From Planctomycetota bacterium (GTDB lineage Bacteria; Planctomycetota; UBA1135): DNA of 64,000 bases. The stretch's first letter is position 1; each line of letters starts with the position of its first letter. Positions 26,841 to 34,743 of the stretch are shown in pieces. A model generated the notes under the pieces. The model saw only the letters and a list, made by a program, of their open reading frames with translations, was not told the DNA's origin and did not search any database. The translations under genes were made by a program, and so were the position numbers. Where the stretch lies: assembly GCA_030748415.1 (NCBI GenBank), contig JASMMA010000010.1, forward strand, positions 1 through 64,000, written 5' to 3'.

Positions 26841-27158
26841 TTAAGCGTTTCGGATTTCTTTCACCCGAAGGCGAGTGTAAGACTGACGATGCCCATTACG
26901 ATCGCGGCTACTCTTGCGGCGGCGAAAGTGCTGGACATAGATTTTCTTGTCTTTCTCTTCGCCGAGGACTTCAGCAACAACTGATGCACCATCGACCTGA
27001 GGAGTTCCGACAACAACAGAGCCGTCTTCCTGCTTGAGGAGGCTCACATGGTCAAAGACATGCTCAGAGCCAGGCTCAGCAGACAAGGTGTCAACCCACA
27101 ACTCTTGACCAAGGGTCAAAGTTAGGGAACGGGAGCGATCGCGGACAATTGCGTACAA
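26841..27158 (-). CDS. rplU: 50S ribosomal protein L21
   Basis: LYAIVRDRSRSLTLTLGQELWVD...VAEVLGEEKDKKIYVQHFRRRKSSRDRNGHRQSYTRLRVKEI; TTG start at 27158 with upstream GGAGG. Confidence 0.95.
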   Translation of the reverse strand: MYAIVRDRSRSLTLTLGQELWVDTLSAEPGSEHVFDHVSLLKQEDGSVVVGTPQVDGASVVAEVLGEEKDKKIYVQHFRRRKSSRDRNGHRQSYTRLRVKEIRNA

Positions 27159-27218
27159 AAGACTTTCCTCCGAAAAACGGGCCGGACAGTTTAGCGGCAT
27201 GGCCAAATCAACGCAACC

Positions 27219-28697
27219 CTAGACAAAGGCCATTTCCCCGGGGGCCAATTGGGGGTCCGGCTCAAAAGAGAGCGCCCATCCATGGCTCTTAAGCCCCTCA
27301 AGGTGTTCTTTTTCCAAAAGGGTGGCAACACCCGGATGAACCCGGAGGCGGCTCTTTTGAGGCTCCATCGCGCGCAAACGGCGTAAAACACGAAATGCAC
27401 CGGCGTGATGGGGTGCCAGAGTCCCGCTCCCACCACAAAAACCACACCCCTTTTCTGAAGCCCGGGGCAGGCCAGTTCCGAGGCGACGGCGGGTCAAAGT
27501 CATGAGGCCAAAGGAGGCCAACCGGGCAACTTTGAGGCGGGCTCGGTCACGGGAAAGCTCAGCGCGAAACTCAGCTTCCAATTTGCGGCGGTTTTTGGAT
27601 TGCCGCATGTCAATAAAGTCAACGACCACAATTCCACCCAAATCCCGGAGTCGGATTTGGCGGGCGATTTCTTGGGCGGCAGCTAGGTTGGTTGTGAGAG
27701 CGGTTTCTTCCAGACTTCCTCCATCAAGTCGGCCACTGTTGATGTCAATTGCGGTGAGAGCTTCTGTTTCATGAATCACTAGGGAGCCTCCCCCCTCCAT
27801 CGGAACGCGCGACCGAAAAAGAAGTTGGTAACCACGCTCCAGGTCCAACTTTTCAAAGAGGGGCCTACACCCGGTATAGGTTTCCAACTTCGGTCTTTGC
27901 TCTTTTGGAATATTCTCCAAATATTCTCTTATCAAATCAGACGCGTTCTCGGAATCCACCACGACTCTGGAAATATCGGTATTCAACAAATCACGAACAC
28001 CTCGAAGCAAAGGTGAAGTTTCACCGCCCAACAAACATGGGACATCTCCTTCCCCAGCTCGCTTTTGAATTTCAGCCCAACGACTCTGAAGTTGAGAATA
28101 GTCTTGGCGGAATTCTGTTTCAGTGCAACCTGAAGCCGCTGTTCTTGCAATAACGGATTCGTGGTTCTCAGAAGACGACTCCAACAACTCCCGCAGACGG
28201 CCACGCTCCTCTTCATCTTCAATGCGGCGACTCACACCGGACCGAGAAAGCGAGGGCATGAGTACAAGAAGCCTCCCGGCAAGGGATAGGGATGTGGACA
28301 AAGTAGCTCCTTTTCCTCGTACAGGATTCCTTAGAACCTGCGCGATAACTTCTTGGCCCACCTCAAGGAGTTCACCAATAACTAGGGACTTTTCTTGAGC
28401 TTCATTCTCCACTTCGGGAAGGGATGCAACTTCAATTGCTTGAAGTTTTTTATCTTCATATCCTAGGTGTACATGATCAATGTGCAAAAACCCTGCGCGG
28501 CGACCGCCGAAATCTACGAAGGCCGCATCAAGACCAGGTTCGATACGAGTCACAACACCTTTGTAAATATTTCCGACTAGGGAAGTGTCCCCTCCGCCAT
28601 CCCAACGAAGGTCCAAAATTTCATTTCCAGAAACCAAGGCAACCCGGGACTCTTCAGGGTCACGAGCGTGAACCGCCATCAATAGGGATTCGCTCAT
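27219..28697 (-). CDS. rng: Ribonuclease E/G
   Basis: S1 region GNIYKGVVTRIEPGLDAAFVDFGGRRAGFLHIDHV; VIHETEALTAIDINSG, GGIVVVDFIDM, ASFGLMTLTRRRLG, GCGFCGGSG. Confidence 0.95.
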   Translation of the reverse strand: MSESLLMAVHARDPEESRVALVSGNEILDLRWDGGGDTSLVGNIYKGVVTRIEPGLDAAFVDFGGRRAGFLHIDHVHLGYEDKKLQAIEVASLPEVENEAQEKSLVIGELLEVGQEVIAQVLRNPVRGKGATLSTSLSLAGRLLVLMPSLSRSGVSRRIEDEEERGRLRELLESSSENHESVIARTAASGCTETEFRQDYSQLQSRWAEIQKRAGEGDVPCLLGGETSPLLRGVRDLLNTDISRVVVDSENASDLIREYLENIPKEQRPKLETYTGCRPLFEKLDLERGYQLLFRSRVPMEGGGSLVIHETEALTAIDINSGRLDGGSLEETALTTNLAAAQEIARQIRLRDLGGIVVVDFIDMRQSKNRRKLEAEFRAELSRDRARLKVARLASFGLMTLTRRRLGTGLPRASEKGCGFCGGSGTLAPHHAGAFRVLRRLRAMEPQKSRLRVHPGVATLLEKEHLEGLKSHGWALSFEPDPQLAPGEMAFV

Positions 28698-29284
28698 AAA
28701 GAAACCTCCCTTAAACGTAAAACCTGGATTCCTGTGGGAACTTTCCCACCGTTTAACCGCTTCAGTGCTTTTTTAAGCGACACTGGTTCTTCGTTTTTCC
28801 TAGCGGAGCGAATACAAAAAATAGTGGCCATATCTTCGGGCCAAGTCTCAACGCAGGGGAGCCCCGTTTGGGTTTCGCCAAAGCAAAGCAATTCTTCTGT
28901 AGAGTTTTCTTTCAACTGAAGCCCTTGGAGTCGGTAAATCCTCTGAGAAATCATTTCCGTGCGTCGAGCCGCAGGCTGAACACTCAAAACTTTCACGCCA
29001 GGTGGTGCAGTTTTCAGTAAGCGGTTTTTGAGTTCCCGCGCAGAGTATTCAGACTCCAGGTCCACCCACATCCATTCTTGTTCAGACTCCCAGCCCAAGG
29101 GGAGAGCAGACTCGAACCGTATTTTAGGCCGAGGATGGAAGCCACCACTAAAGGCCATGGGGACTCGTGCACGACGAAGGGCAAACTCCATTGCGCGGCT
29201 CAAATCAAGGTGGGACATCCAGCGAGCCTCTCCCCGTTTGGAAAACCCAACTTGGAAAGTAGATAACTCGGCCGCTTGGGTCAT
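28694..29284 (-). CDS. TIGR03936/DUF2344 family radical-SAM-associated protein
   Basis: FQVGFSKRGEARWMSHLDLSRAMEFALRRARVPMAFSGGFHPRPKIRFESALPLGWES. Confidence 0.88.
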   Translation of the reverse strand: MTQAAELSTFQVGFSKRGEARWMSHLDLSRAMEFALRRARVPMAFSGGFHPRPKIRFESALPLGWESEQEWMWVDLESEYSARELKNRLLKTAPPGVKVLSVQPAARRTEMISQRIYRLQGLQLKENSTEELLCFGETQTGLPCVETWPEDMATIFCIRSARKNEEPVSLKKALKRLNGGKVPTGIQVLRLREVSL

Positions 29285-29580
29285 GATCCCTCGTCGAATC
29301 CGCTTTCAAAAAGCTGGACTATGGCGCTTAGAGCCGCTTGGGCATCAGCCCCTTCGGCTTCAATTCGAATCTGGGAACCTGCCGTGGCACCTAAGGTCAT
29401 CACGGACAAAATACTGCCCGCATCTGCTGAACGCCCGTCTAGAGAGAGCCGTATTTGGGCCTCAAACTCGCTGGCCGTTTTCACAAGTGCATGCGAAGGC
29501 CTTGCATGAAGACCTGCTTCATTACAAACCACGACCTCCGCGGTCACAACCACAGAGTTGTTTCTCTCTTCAGAGGCCAA
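29281..29580 (-). CDS. ptsH: HPr family phosphocarrier protein
   Basis: NEAGLHARPSHALVKTASEFEAQI (His15), ADAGSILSVMTLGATAGSQIRIEAEG (Ser46 region). Confidence 0.93.
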   Translation of the reverse strand: MASEERNNSVVVTAEVVVCNEAGLHARPSHALVKTASEFEAQIRLSLDGRSADAGSILSVMTLGATAGSQIRIEAEGADAQAALSAIVQLFESGFDEGS

Positions 29581-29588
29581 GCGACGCT

Positions 29589-30050
29589 TTAGACAGGAGA
29601 AAGTTCAGTCAAGAGGTCAATCACTTGACCCGCTTCGGAAGCTTGGCGAGCAAAGGAAACAAAATCCTGGTGCCCAGCAATTCCGGAAATCCAACGAAGA
29701 ACATCGAGGTGTTCCTCGGCACCTTCTTCAGGACGAATCACTGAAAAGAAAACGTGGACAGGTTCGCCATCGAGTGCATCAAAGTCGAGGCCTTCTTTAT
29801 GGATACCCACGACCATGCTTACCTTGGAAATCCCAGGCAACTTAATGTGCGGAATGCCAACGCCTTGCTGGCCAGTTGAGCCTTGGTCTTCACGGGCAAC
29901 GAGCCCGTTGTAAATGTCATCTCGCCGACTGGCAAGTTCTGGATCGCGCTGGGTTAGCGCGTCCGCCAGTACGCCGAGAACCTGTTCGGAATCGGCGGCC
30001 TGGATATCAAGAATGACCGCATCTGCGGACAAAAAGTCATTGTGAGTCAT
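29589..30050 (-). CDS. ptsN: PTS IIA (EIIA-Ntr/PtsN-like) protein
   Basis: GQQGVGIPHIKLPGISKVSMVVGIHKEGLDFDALDGEPVHVFFSVI. Confidence 0.9.
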   Translation of the reverse strand: MTHNDFLSADAVILDIQAADSEQVLGVLADALTQRDPELASRRDDIYNGLVAREDQGSTGQQGVGIPHIKLPGISKVSMVVGIHKEGLDFDALDGEPVHVFFSVIRPEEGAEEHLDVLRWISGIAGHQDFVSFARQASEAGQVIDLLTELSPV

Positions 30051-30055
30051 GGTGG

Positions 30056-30370
30056 CTATTCTCCCGCGCGGCGGCGGCGTCCTTTGTGTGAATGTTTTTC
30101 TTTAAAGCGAATGAATTGTTTTTCAAGCTTGTTCGCGGCGTCGTCTACAGCGGAGCGACCCTCGCGGTCTTGGCTGGTGGCAATGAAAGGTTCGCCACGA
30201 TGACGGTGCAAAATAACTTCACAAATAAATTCGTCATGCTCTTTTTGGAAAATGATTTCGCTCTTTTCAAATTCTTCACCCAGCCTTTCGATTCCGGCAA
30301 GGCGTTCTTGAGCATATTCACGTAAAGCACTGGGAATGGTGTCGCAACGACTGGTGACTTCGATGTTCAT
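30056..30370 (-). CDS. hpf: Ribosome hibernation promoting factor (short HPF/RaiA)
   Basis: MNIEVTSRCDTIPSALREYAQERLAGIERLGEEFEKSEIIFQKE...DREGRSAVDDAANKLEKQFIRFKEKH. Confidence 0.9.
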   Translation of the reverse strand: MNIEVTSRCDTIPSALREYAQERLAGIERLGEEFEKSEIIFQKEHDEFICEVILHRHRGEPFIATSQDREGRSAVDDAANKLEKQFIRFKEKHSHKGRRRRAGE

Positions 30371-30469
30371 CGAGTGTTTCTTCCTCGTTTATTGGGGATG
30401 GGTATCCCAGAAGGTCTCTGGGGGGGGGTGGCACAGGGCGCCCTCTTCAGAATAGTCCAATTCCCCCAC

Positions 30470-31243
30470 TTACAAAAGGGTAGAAAATGGATCTTGAGAA
30501 TAAAGCGAGCGCCAAAGAACCAGGCCTTCAGGGGCCGCAGTGACTCCTGCGCGGCGGCGGTCTCTGGATTCCAGCACGGTTTCAACCCAAATAGGGGCTC
30601 TGCGGCCTTTCCCCACCTCGACAAGGGAGCCCACGAGGTTTCTCACCATTTTGTAGAGGAATCCACTCCCTTCCACAAAAAAACCAATTCCACCTCGAAT
30701 GGGCCGAATATGGAGGGAACGAAGGCACCGTACACTCGTTTTGGTACTCCTCCCCGCCGCAGCAAAGGCCGCGAAATCGTGCTCCCCAAGCAGGTAGGTC
30801 ACCGCCTCGCGCATGGCAAGAAGGTCCAGATGGGATGTGCGATCCCAGGCCGTGAGGCCCGAGCTCAATACGGGACGAGTTGCCCCAAGGGCAAGTCGAT
30901 AAAAGTACCGCTTACCGCATGAAGAACTACTAGCGTGAAAATCAACAGGCACATCAGCGGCGGCACGAACGACTGCCTTTTCGGGAAGGTGGGCGTTAAA
31001 AGCCGAAACCATATCCTCAGCAGGAATCTTGGAGTCGGTTGAAAAATGAACAACCTGCCCCCAGGCGTGCACCCCACTGTCGGTTCGACCGCTCCCATGC
31101 ATGACCACGCTTTCACTGGTGACCGCCTTCCATGCCGTCTCAAGGCTCTCTTGAACAGTAGGCACAGCAGGCTGGCGTTGGAATCCACAAAAGGCTCCGC
31201 CGTGGTACGCCACTAGTAGAGCGCACTTTCGCAAATCGTTCAT
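30470..31243 (-). CDS. truA: tRNA pseudouridine(38-40) synthase TruA
   Basis: LLVAYHGGAFCGFQRQPAVPTVQESLE, HGSGRTDSGVHAWGQVVHF, FFVEGSGFLYKMVRNLVGSLVEVG; ATGA overlap with recR. Confidence 0.96.
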   Translation of the reverse strand: MNDLRKCALLVAYHGGAFCGFQRQPAVPTVQESLETAWKAVTSESVVMHGSGRTDSGVHAWGQVVHFSTDSKIPAEDMVSAFNAHLPEKAVVRAAADVPVDFHASSSSCGKRYFYRLALGATRPVLSSGLTAWDRTSHLDLLAMREAVTYLLGEHDFAAFAAAGRSTKTSVRCLRSLHIRPIRGGIGFFVEGSGFLYKMVRNLVGSLVEVGKGRRAPIWVETVLESRDRRRAGVTAAPEGLVLWRSLYSQDPFSTLL

Positions 31244-31857
31244 TCCACGGTTGTGTCTTCCTGCCATGGACGACGCTCTCGAAAGGCCTCGGCGAGAATT
31301 TCACCATGAAGATATTCCAGGCGGGTTCCCACAGGAACCCCGCGAGCCAAACGAGTGAGTTTGACGGCACATCCTTCCAAGGCTTCCCGCACAAGTAAGG
31401 CCGCACCTTCACCTTCGCGATCGGGTGCGGTGGCTATGACAATTTCTTGAACACCATCATCTGTTATCCGCCGACGCAAATGTTTCAACGCTCGTGGGTC
31501 GGGTTCAGCACCCTCTCGTGGAGAATACCCTTCAACCAAAACATGGTATAGGCCTTTGTGGGCGCCAGCGGATTCCATTTTCTCCACTTCACGCGGCCCT
31601 TCAACCACACACACAACACTCTGGTCGCGCGTTTCATCGGCACAAATGCGACACGGAGATTGAAGAGTGATGTTCCCGCAGGTTTCGCAGCGAACGGTTT
31701 CCATGCGGGCGTCTCGTAACGCCAGTGCCAAATCTGCAACTTCTTCAGGAGTCGAGCGAAGAACAAAGAGCGCCATGCGTTCTGCGCTTCGAGGACCCAC
31801 ACCGGGGAACCGCTCCAAGGCTCGAATGAGCCGCTCCAGGGGTTCTGGAAAAGCCAC
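31240..31857 (-). CDS. recR: Recombination protein RecR
   Basis: LERFPGVGPRSAERMA, C4 zinc CETCGNITLQSPCRICADETRD, Toprim VVCVVEGPREVEKMESAGAHKGLYHVL. Confidence 0.97.
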   Translation of the reverse strand: MAFPEPLERLIRALERFPGVGPRSAERMALFVLRSTPEEVADLALALRDARMETVRCETCGNITLQSPCRICADETRDQSVVCVVEGPREVEKMESAGAHKGLYHVLVEGYSPREGAEPDPRALKHLRRRITDDGVQEIVIATAPDREGEGAALLVREALEGCAVKLTRLARGVPVGTRLEYLHGEILAEAFRERRPWQEDTTVE

Positions 31858-31862
31858 TTGGG

Positions 31863-32186
31863 CTACATCATGCCAGGAAGACCCATCCCGCCGGAGAGGC
31901 CTTGCATCTCCTGTTGGGAAGTTTCTTCCGCTGCCTTGAGGGCTTCATTGACTGCAGTCAGAACGAGGTCTTCCAAGAGCTCGGCTTCAGAGGGGTCAAC
32001 AGCTTCAGGGTCTATCTTTAATTCAAGAAGTTGGCGCTTGCCTGAAACAACAGCCTTGACGGCGCCGCCGCCAGCCTGCCCATCAAACTTGCGTTTCCCC
32101 AATTCTTCTTGGAGCTCCGCCATTTGCCGTTGCATTTTTTGCGCCTGCCGAAGCAGTCCGCCGAGGTCACCGAGAGATCCAGCCAT
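31863..32186 (-). CDS. ybaB: YbaB/EbfC family nucleoid-associated protein
   Basis: GGLLRQAQKMQRQMAELQEELGKRKFDGQAGGGAVKAVVSGKRQLLELKIDPEAV. Confidence 0.93.
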   Translation of the reverse strand: MAGSLGDLGGLLRQAQKMQRQMAELQEELGKRKFDGQAGGGAVKAVVSGKRQLLELKIDPEAVDPSEAELLEDLVLTAVNEALKAAEETSQQEMQGLSGGMGLPGMM

Positions 32187-32190
32187 GCCT

Positions 32191-33777
32191 CTAGGGTACC
32201 TCCTCCCTGCCTCCAAAGAGGTCACGAAGTTGGTCGCCTAAGGGGTCTTCCTGAATTTCCGGCTTTTCAATCTGGATTTTCCATGGCCCGGGGCTACCGG
32301 GGAGGTTTTCCAAGAACTTCAGAGTGACCGGGTCCTCCAACATGAGGACATCCCGTTCTTGGAGTTCTCCGATGGATATTTCGACACCACTTTCGGTAAG
32401 TTCACCGCGCAAGAAACGAGCTTGAAGCACCTGGCCCAAGGTGGGTTGCCGTTGGCAGGCAAGTTCAAGCAGGGACTCGATGGTGATTGTGGGTTCAGAG
32501 TCAGAGGGTGCTTCTTCTTTCTCAGCGGCTGGTGGTGGAGAAGTAGGCGCGGGTACTGCTGGGGCAGAAGGTGGAGCAGGGGCAGAAGGTGGAGCAGGGG
32601 CGGGTGCCGATGGGGCTACCGTATTCATGGAAGTGGGAGCCTGGCCGCTTTCCATTGATTTCATTAACTCGCCTACACCCAATAGTTCTTGGAGGCGGGC
32701 GGCGCGGAGCAAGGTCCACTCCATAAGTGCGCGGGCGGCAAGAGGGGCTTGGCGAATGCGGCTCTCCAAGGTGAAAAGCATGCCCATCAGGGCCTCCATT
32801 CGATCTCGCCCAAGGGCACGAGCTAGATTCATCATGCGTTCGCGACGGTCTTCGGCAGGTTGGACTCCAAGAGAGTCCTCCCCCAGCAAAGCCAGGTGCA
32901 AAAGATCTCGAATAAAGTCGGTCGCCTGCCCAACGAGTTCGTGTTCCGTTCCCCCTCGTGAAAGGAAGGCCTCCACACTTTTCAAAATTTCTGGCGCATC
33001 ATTCCTTTCAACAGCTTCAAACAAATCCAACCACCGCTCTGGCCGAGCAAGGCCAGCAACCATTTCCAAGTCATCAAGAGTGGGCTCCCCTTCGGCAACT
33101 GCAAGAAGTTGGTCCAACATGGATTCGGCATCGCGCAACCCGCCGCGACAGCCAGAGGAGATTGCAAAAAGTACATCTTTATCCACCGACACCTTTTCGA
33201 GTTCGCAAACTTGTTGAAGTTTGGAGAAAACATCTTCTTCTCTTAGACGACGAAACTCGAAAGTTTGGCATCTCGAGGTAATGGTGTCTGGAATCTTGTG
33301 AGGGTCAGTTGTTGCAAAAAGGAAAATCACATGCCCTGGAGGTTCTTCCAGAGTTTTGAGCAATGCATCGAAGGCGGGTCCCGATAGGCGTTGGACTTCG
33401 TCAATGATGTAAACCTTGGAGCGGTCGCGCAAAGGCCTCGTATGAACTCGATCACGAATTGCCCGGACATCATCCACTCCGTTATTGCTGGCACCGTCAA
33501 TCTCCACGACATCCATGTCTGCACCCACCTCGATTTCTTTACATGCGTGGCATTCCAAGCATGGGGTGACCGTCGGGCCAGTGGTGCAGTTGAGCGACTT
33601 GGCAATTATTCGGGCAGTACTGGTTTTCCCGACCCCTCGGGGACCCACCAAAAGGTAGGCCTGCCCCAGCCGTTCCTTTTCGATGGCCCGAGAAAGGGCA
33701 GTCATGATGTGATCCTGTCCGATGACCTCTGCAAAGGTTCGGGGGCGGTACTTTCGGGCCAGGACGCGATAGGACAT
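32191..33777 (-). CDS. dnaX: DNA polymerase III subunits gamma/tau
   Basis: MSYRVLARKYRPRTFAEVIGQDHIMTAL, LLVGPRGVGKTSTARIIAKSLNC, VVEIDGASNNGVDDVRAIRD, YIIDEVQRLSGPAFDALLKTLEEPP. Confidence 0.97.
   Translation of the reverse strand: MSYRVLARKYRPRTFAEVIGQDHIMTALSRAIEKERLGQAYLLVGPRGVGKTSTARIIAKSLNCTTGPTVTPCLECHACKEIEVGADMDVVEIDGASNNGVDDVRAIRDRVHTRPLRDRSKVYIIDEVQRLSGPAFDALLKTLEEPPGHVIFLFATTDPHKIPDTITSRCQTFEFRRLREEDVFSKLQQVCELEKVSVDKDVLFAISSGCRGGLRDAESMLDQLLAVAEGEPTLDDLEMVAGLARPERWLDLFEAVERNDAPEILKSVEAFLSRGGTEHELVGQATDFIRDLLHLALLGEDSLGVQPAEDRRERMMNLARALGRDRMEALMGMLFTLESRIRQAPLAARALMEWTLLRAARLQELLGVGELMKSMESGQAPTSMNTVAPSAPAPAPPSAPAPPSAPAVPAPTSPPPAAEKEEAPSDSEPTITIESLLELACQRQPTLGQVLQARFLRGELTESGVEISIGELQERDVLMLEDPVTLKFLENLPGSPGPWKIQIEKPEIQEDPLGDQLRDLFGGREEVP
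32561..32596. repeat. 18-bp perfect tandem duplication in the dnaX linker
   Basis: ggggcagaaggtggagca x2; encodes a repeated Pro/Ala/Ser hexapeptide. Confidence 0.85.
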
Positions 33778-33809
33778 GGGACGAGAGGATAGCAGGGCCG
33801 ATGGGTGCC

Positions 33810-33930
33810 CAAGGAGTCGGAGGCCCGGACATTTACGGCACCCGAACAACACCTCTTAGGGCTGCTCCGTTCCCGGCCTGACCCGATTCGTGGTGAGTTC
33901 GCTGCGTAAAGCCGAACCCCCGACTCCTTG
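33810..33930 (-). ncRNA. ffs: Signal recognition particle RNA (4.5S-like)
   Basis: Minus strand GGGTCAGGCCGGGAACGGAGCAGCCCTAAGAGG matches the conserved SRP-RNA apical hairpin; ends pair as CAAGGAGTCGG/CCGACTCCTTG; located between tRNA-Ser and dnaX. Confidence 0.88.
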
Positions 33931-33940
33931 AACACGGTTG

Positions 33941-34029
<89 letters not shown>

Positions 34030-34071
34030 GTATGGGGGCGAATAGGATAACTCTGCCCCTAAAAAATGGAA

Positions 34072-34578
34072 TCAGGAATCTTTAGGCTTTGCCCTCTTGG
34101 CGCGGAAAAACTCTTTCAGCATTTCTGCGGATTCTTCAGCAAGGACCCCTGATTTCCACTCGGGCTTATGATTCGCCTTTTCAAGATCAAAGAGGCTCGC
34201 CAAGGAATGGACCCCGCCAAACTTGGGGTCTGATGCGGCAAAAACCACCCGGCTAACGCGGGCGTGAAGGAGAGCGCCAGCGCATTGCAAACAGGGCTCC
34301 AAGGTGCAAAAAACTTCTGCCCCTTCGAGTCGCTTCTCACCAGCAGCAGCAAAGGCCTGAGTTAGAGCCAACATTTCAGCGTGAGCAGTAGCGTCCACCA
34401 GTTGCTCCACTTGATTCCACCCTCGCCCCAGGATTTCTCCGTTGCGAACCACGAGGGCACCCACGGGAACTTCATCTTCGTCTAGAGCTCGCTGGGCAAG
34501 CTGGAGGGCTTTCCTCATGATGCGGTCGTCCCGCTCATCAAGGTCAGCGGGCTCGCCGAGCGGGAAGAGGATGCTCAT
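34072..34578 (-). CDS. tadA: tRNA-specific adenosine deaminase TadA
   Basis: DEVPVGALVVRNGEILGRGWNQVE, DATAHAEMLAL, CTLEPCLQCAGALLHARVSRVVFAASDPKFG. Confidence 0.95.
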   Translation of the reverse strand: MSILFPLGEPADLDERDDRIMRKALQLAQRALDEDEVPVGALVVRNGEILGRGWNQVEQLVDATAHAEMLALTQAFAAAGEKRLEGAEVFCTLEPCLQCAGALLHARVSRVVFAASDPKFGGVHSLASLFDLEKANHKPEWKSGVLAEESAEMLKEFFRAKRAKPKDS

Positions 34579-34593
34579 GGAGGCCAAGAAGGG

Positions 34594-34670
34594 TGGTGCG
34601 CCTGGGAGGATTCGAACCCCCAACCTTCTGATCCGTAGTCAGATGCTCTATCCAGTTGAGCCACAGGCGC
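34594..34670 (-). tRNA. tRNA-Arg(ACG)
   Basis: GCGCCTG acceptor/CAGGCGC-A-CCA; anticodon loop CTACGGA; T arm GGTTCGAATCC. Confidence 0.96.
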
Positions 34671-34743
34671 GTTCAGGGCGAGATATTCCACAGTCAAACG
34701 GCCTCCGCGTCAAGGGAGAAGTTACATTAAGTTCACATCCCCC

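Noticed and set aside
32561-32596. Programmed frameshift site in dnaX (gamma production)
   Set aside because: The linker shows only Pro/Ala codons and an 18-bp duplication; no A-rich slippery heptamer of the E. coli type was identified.
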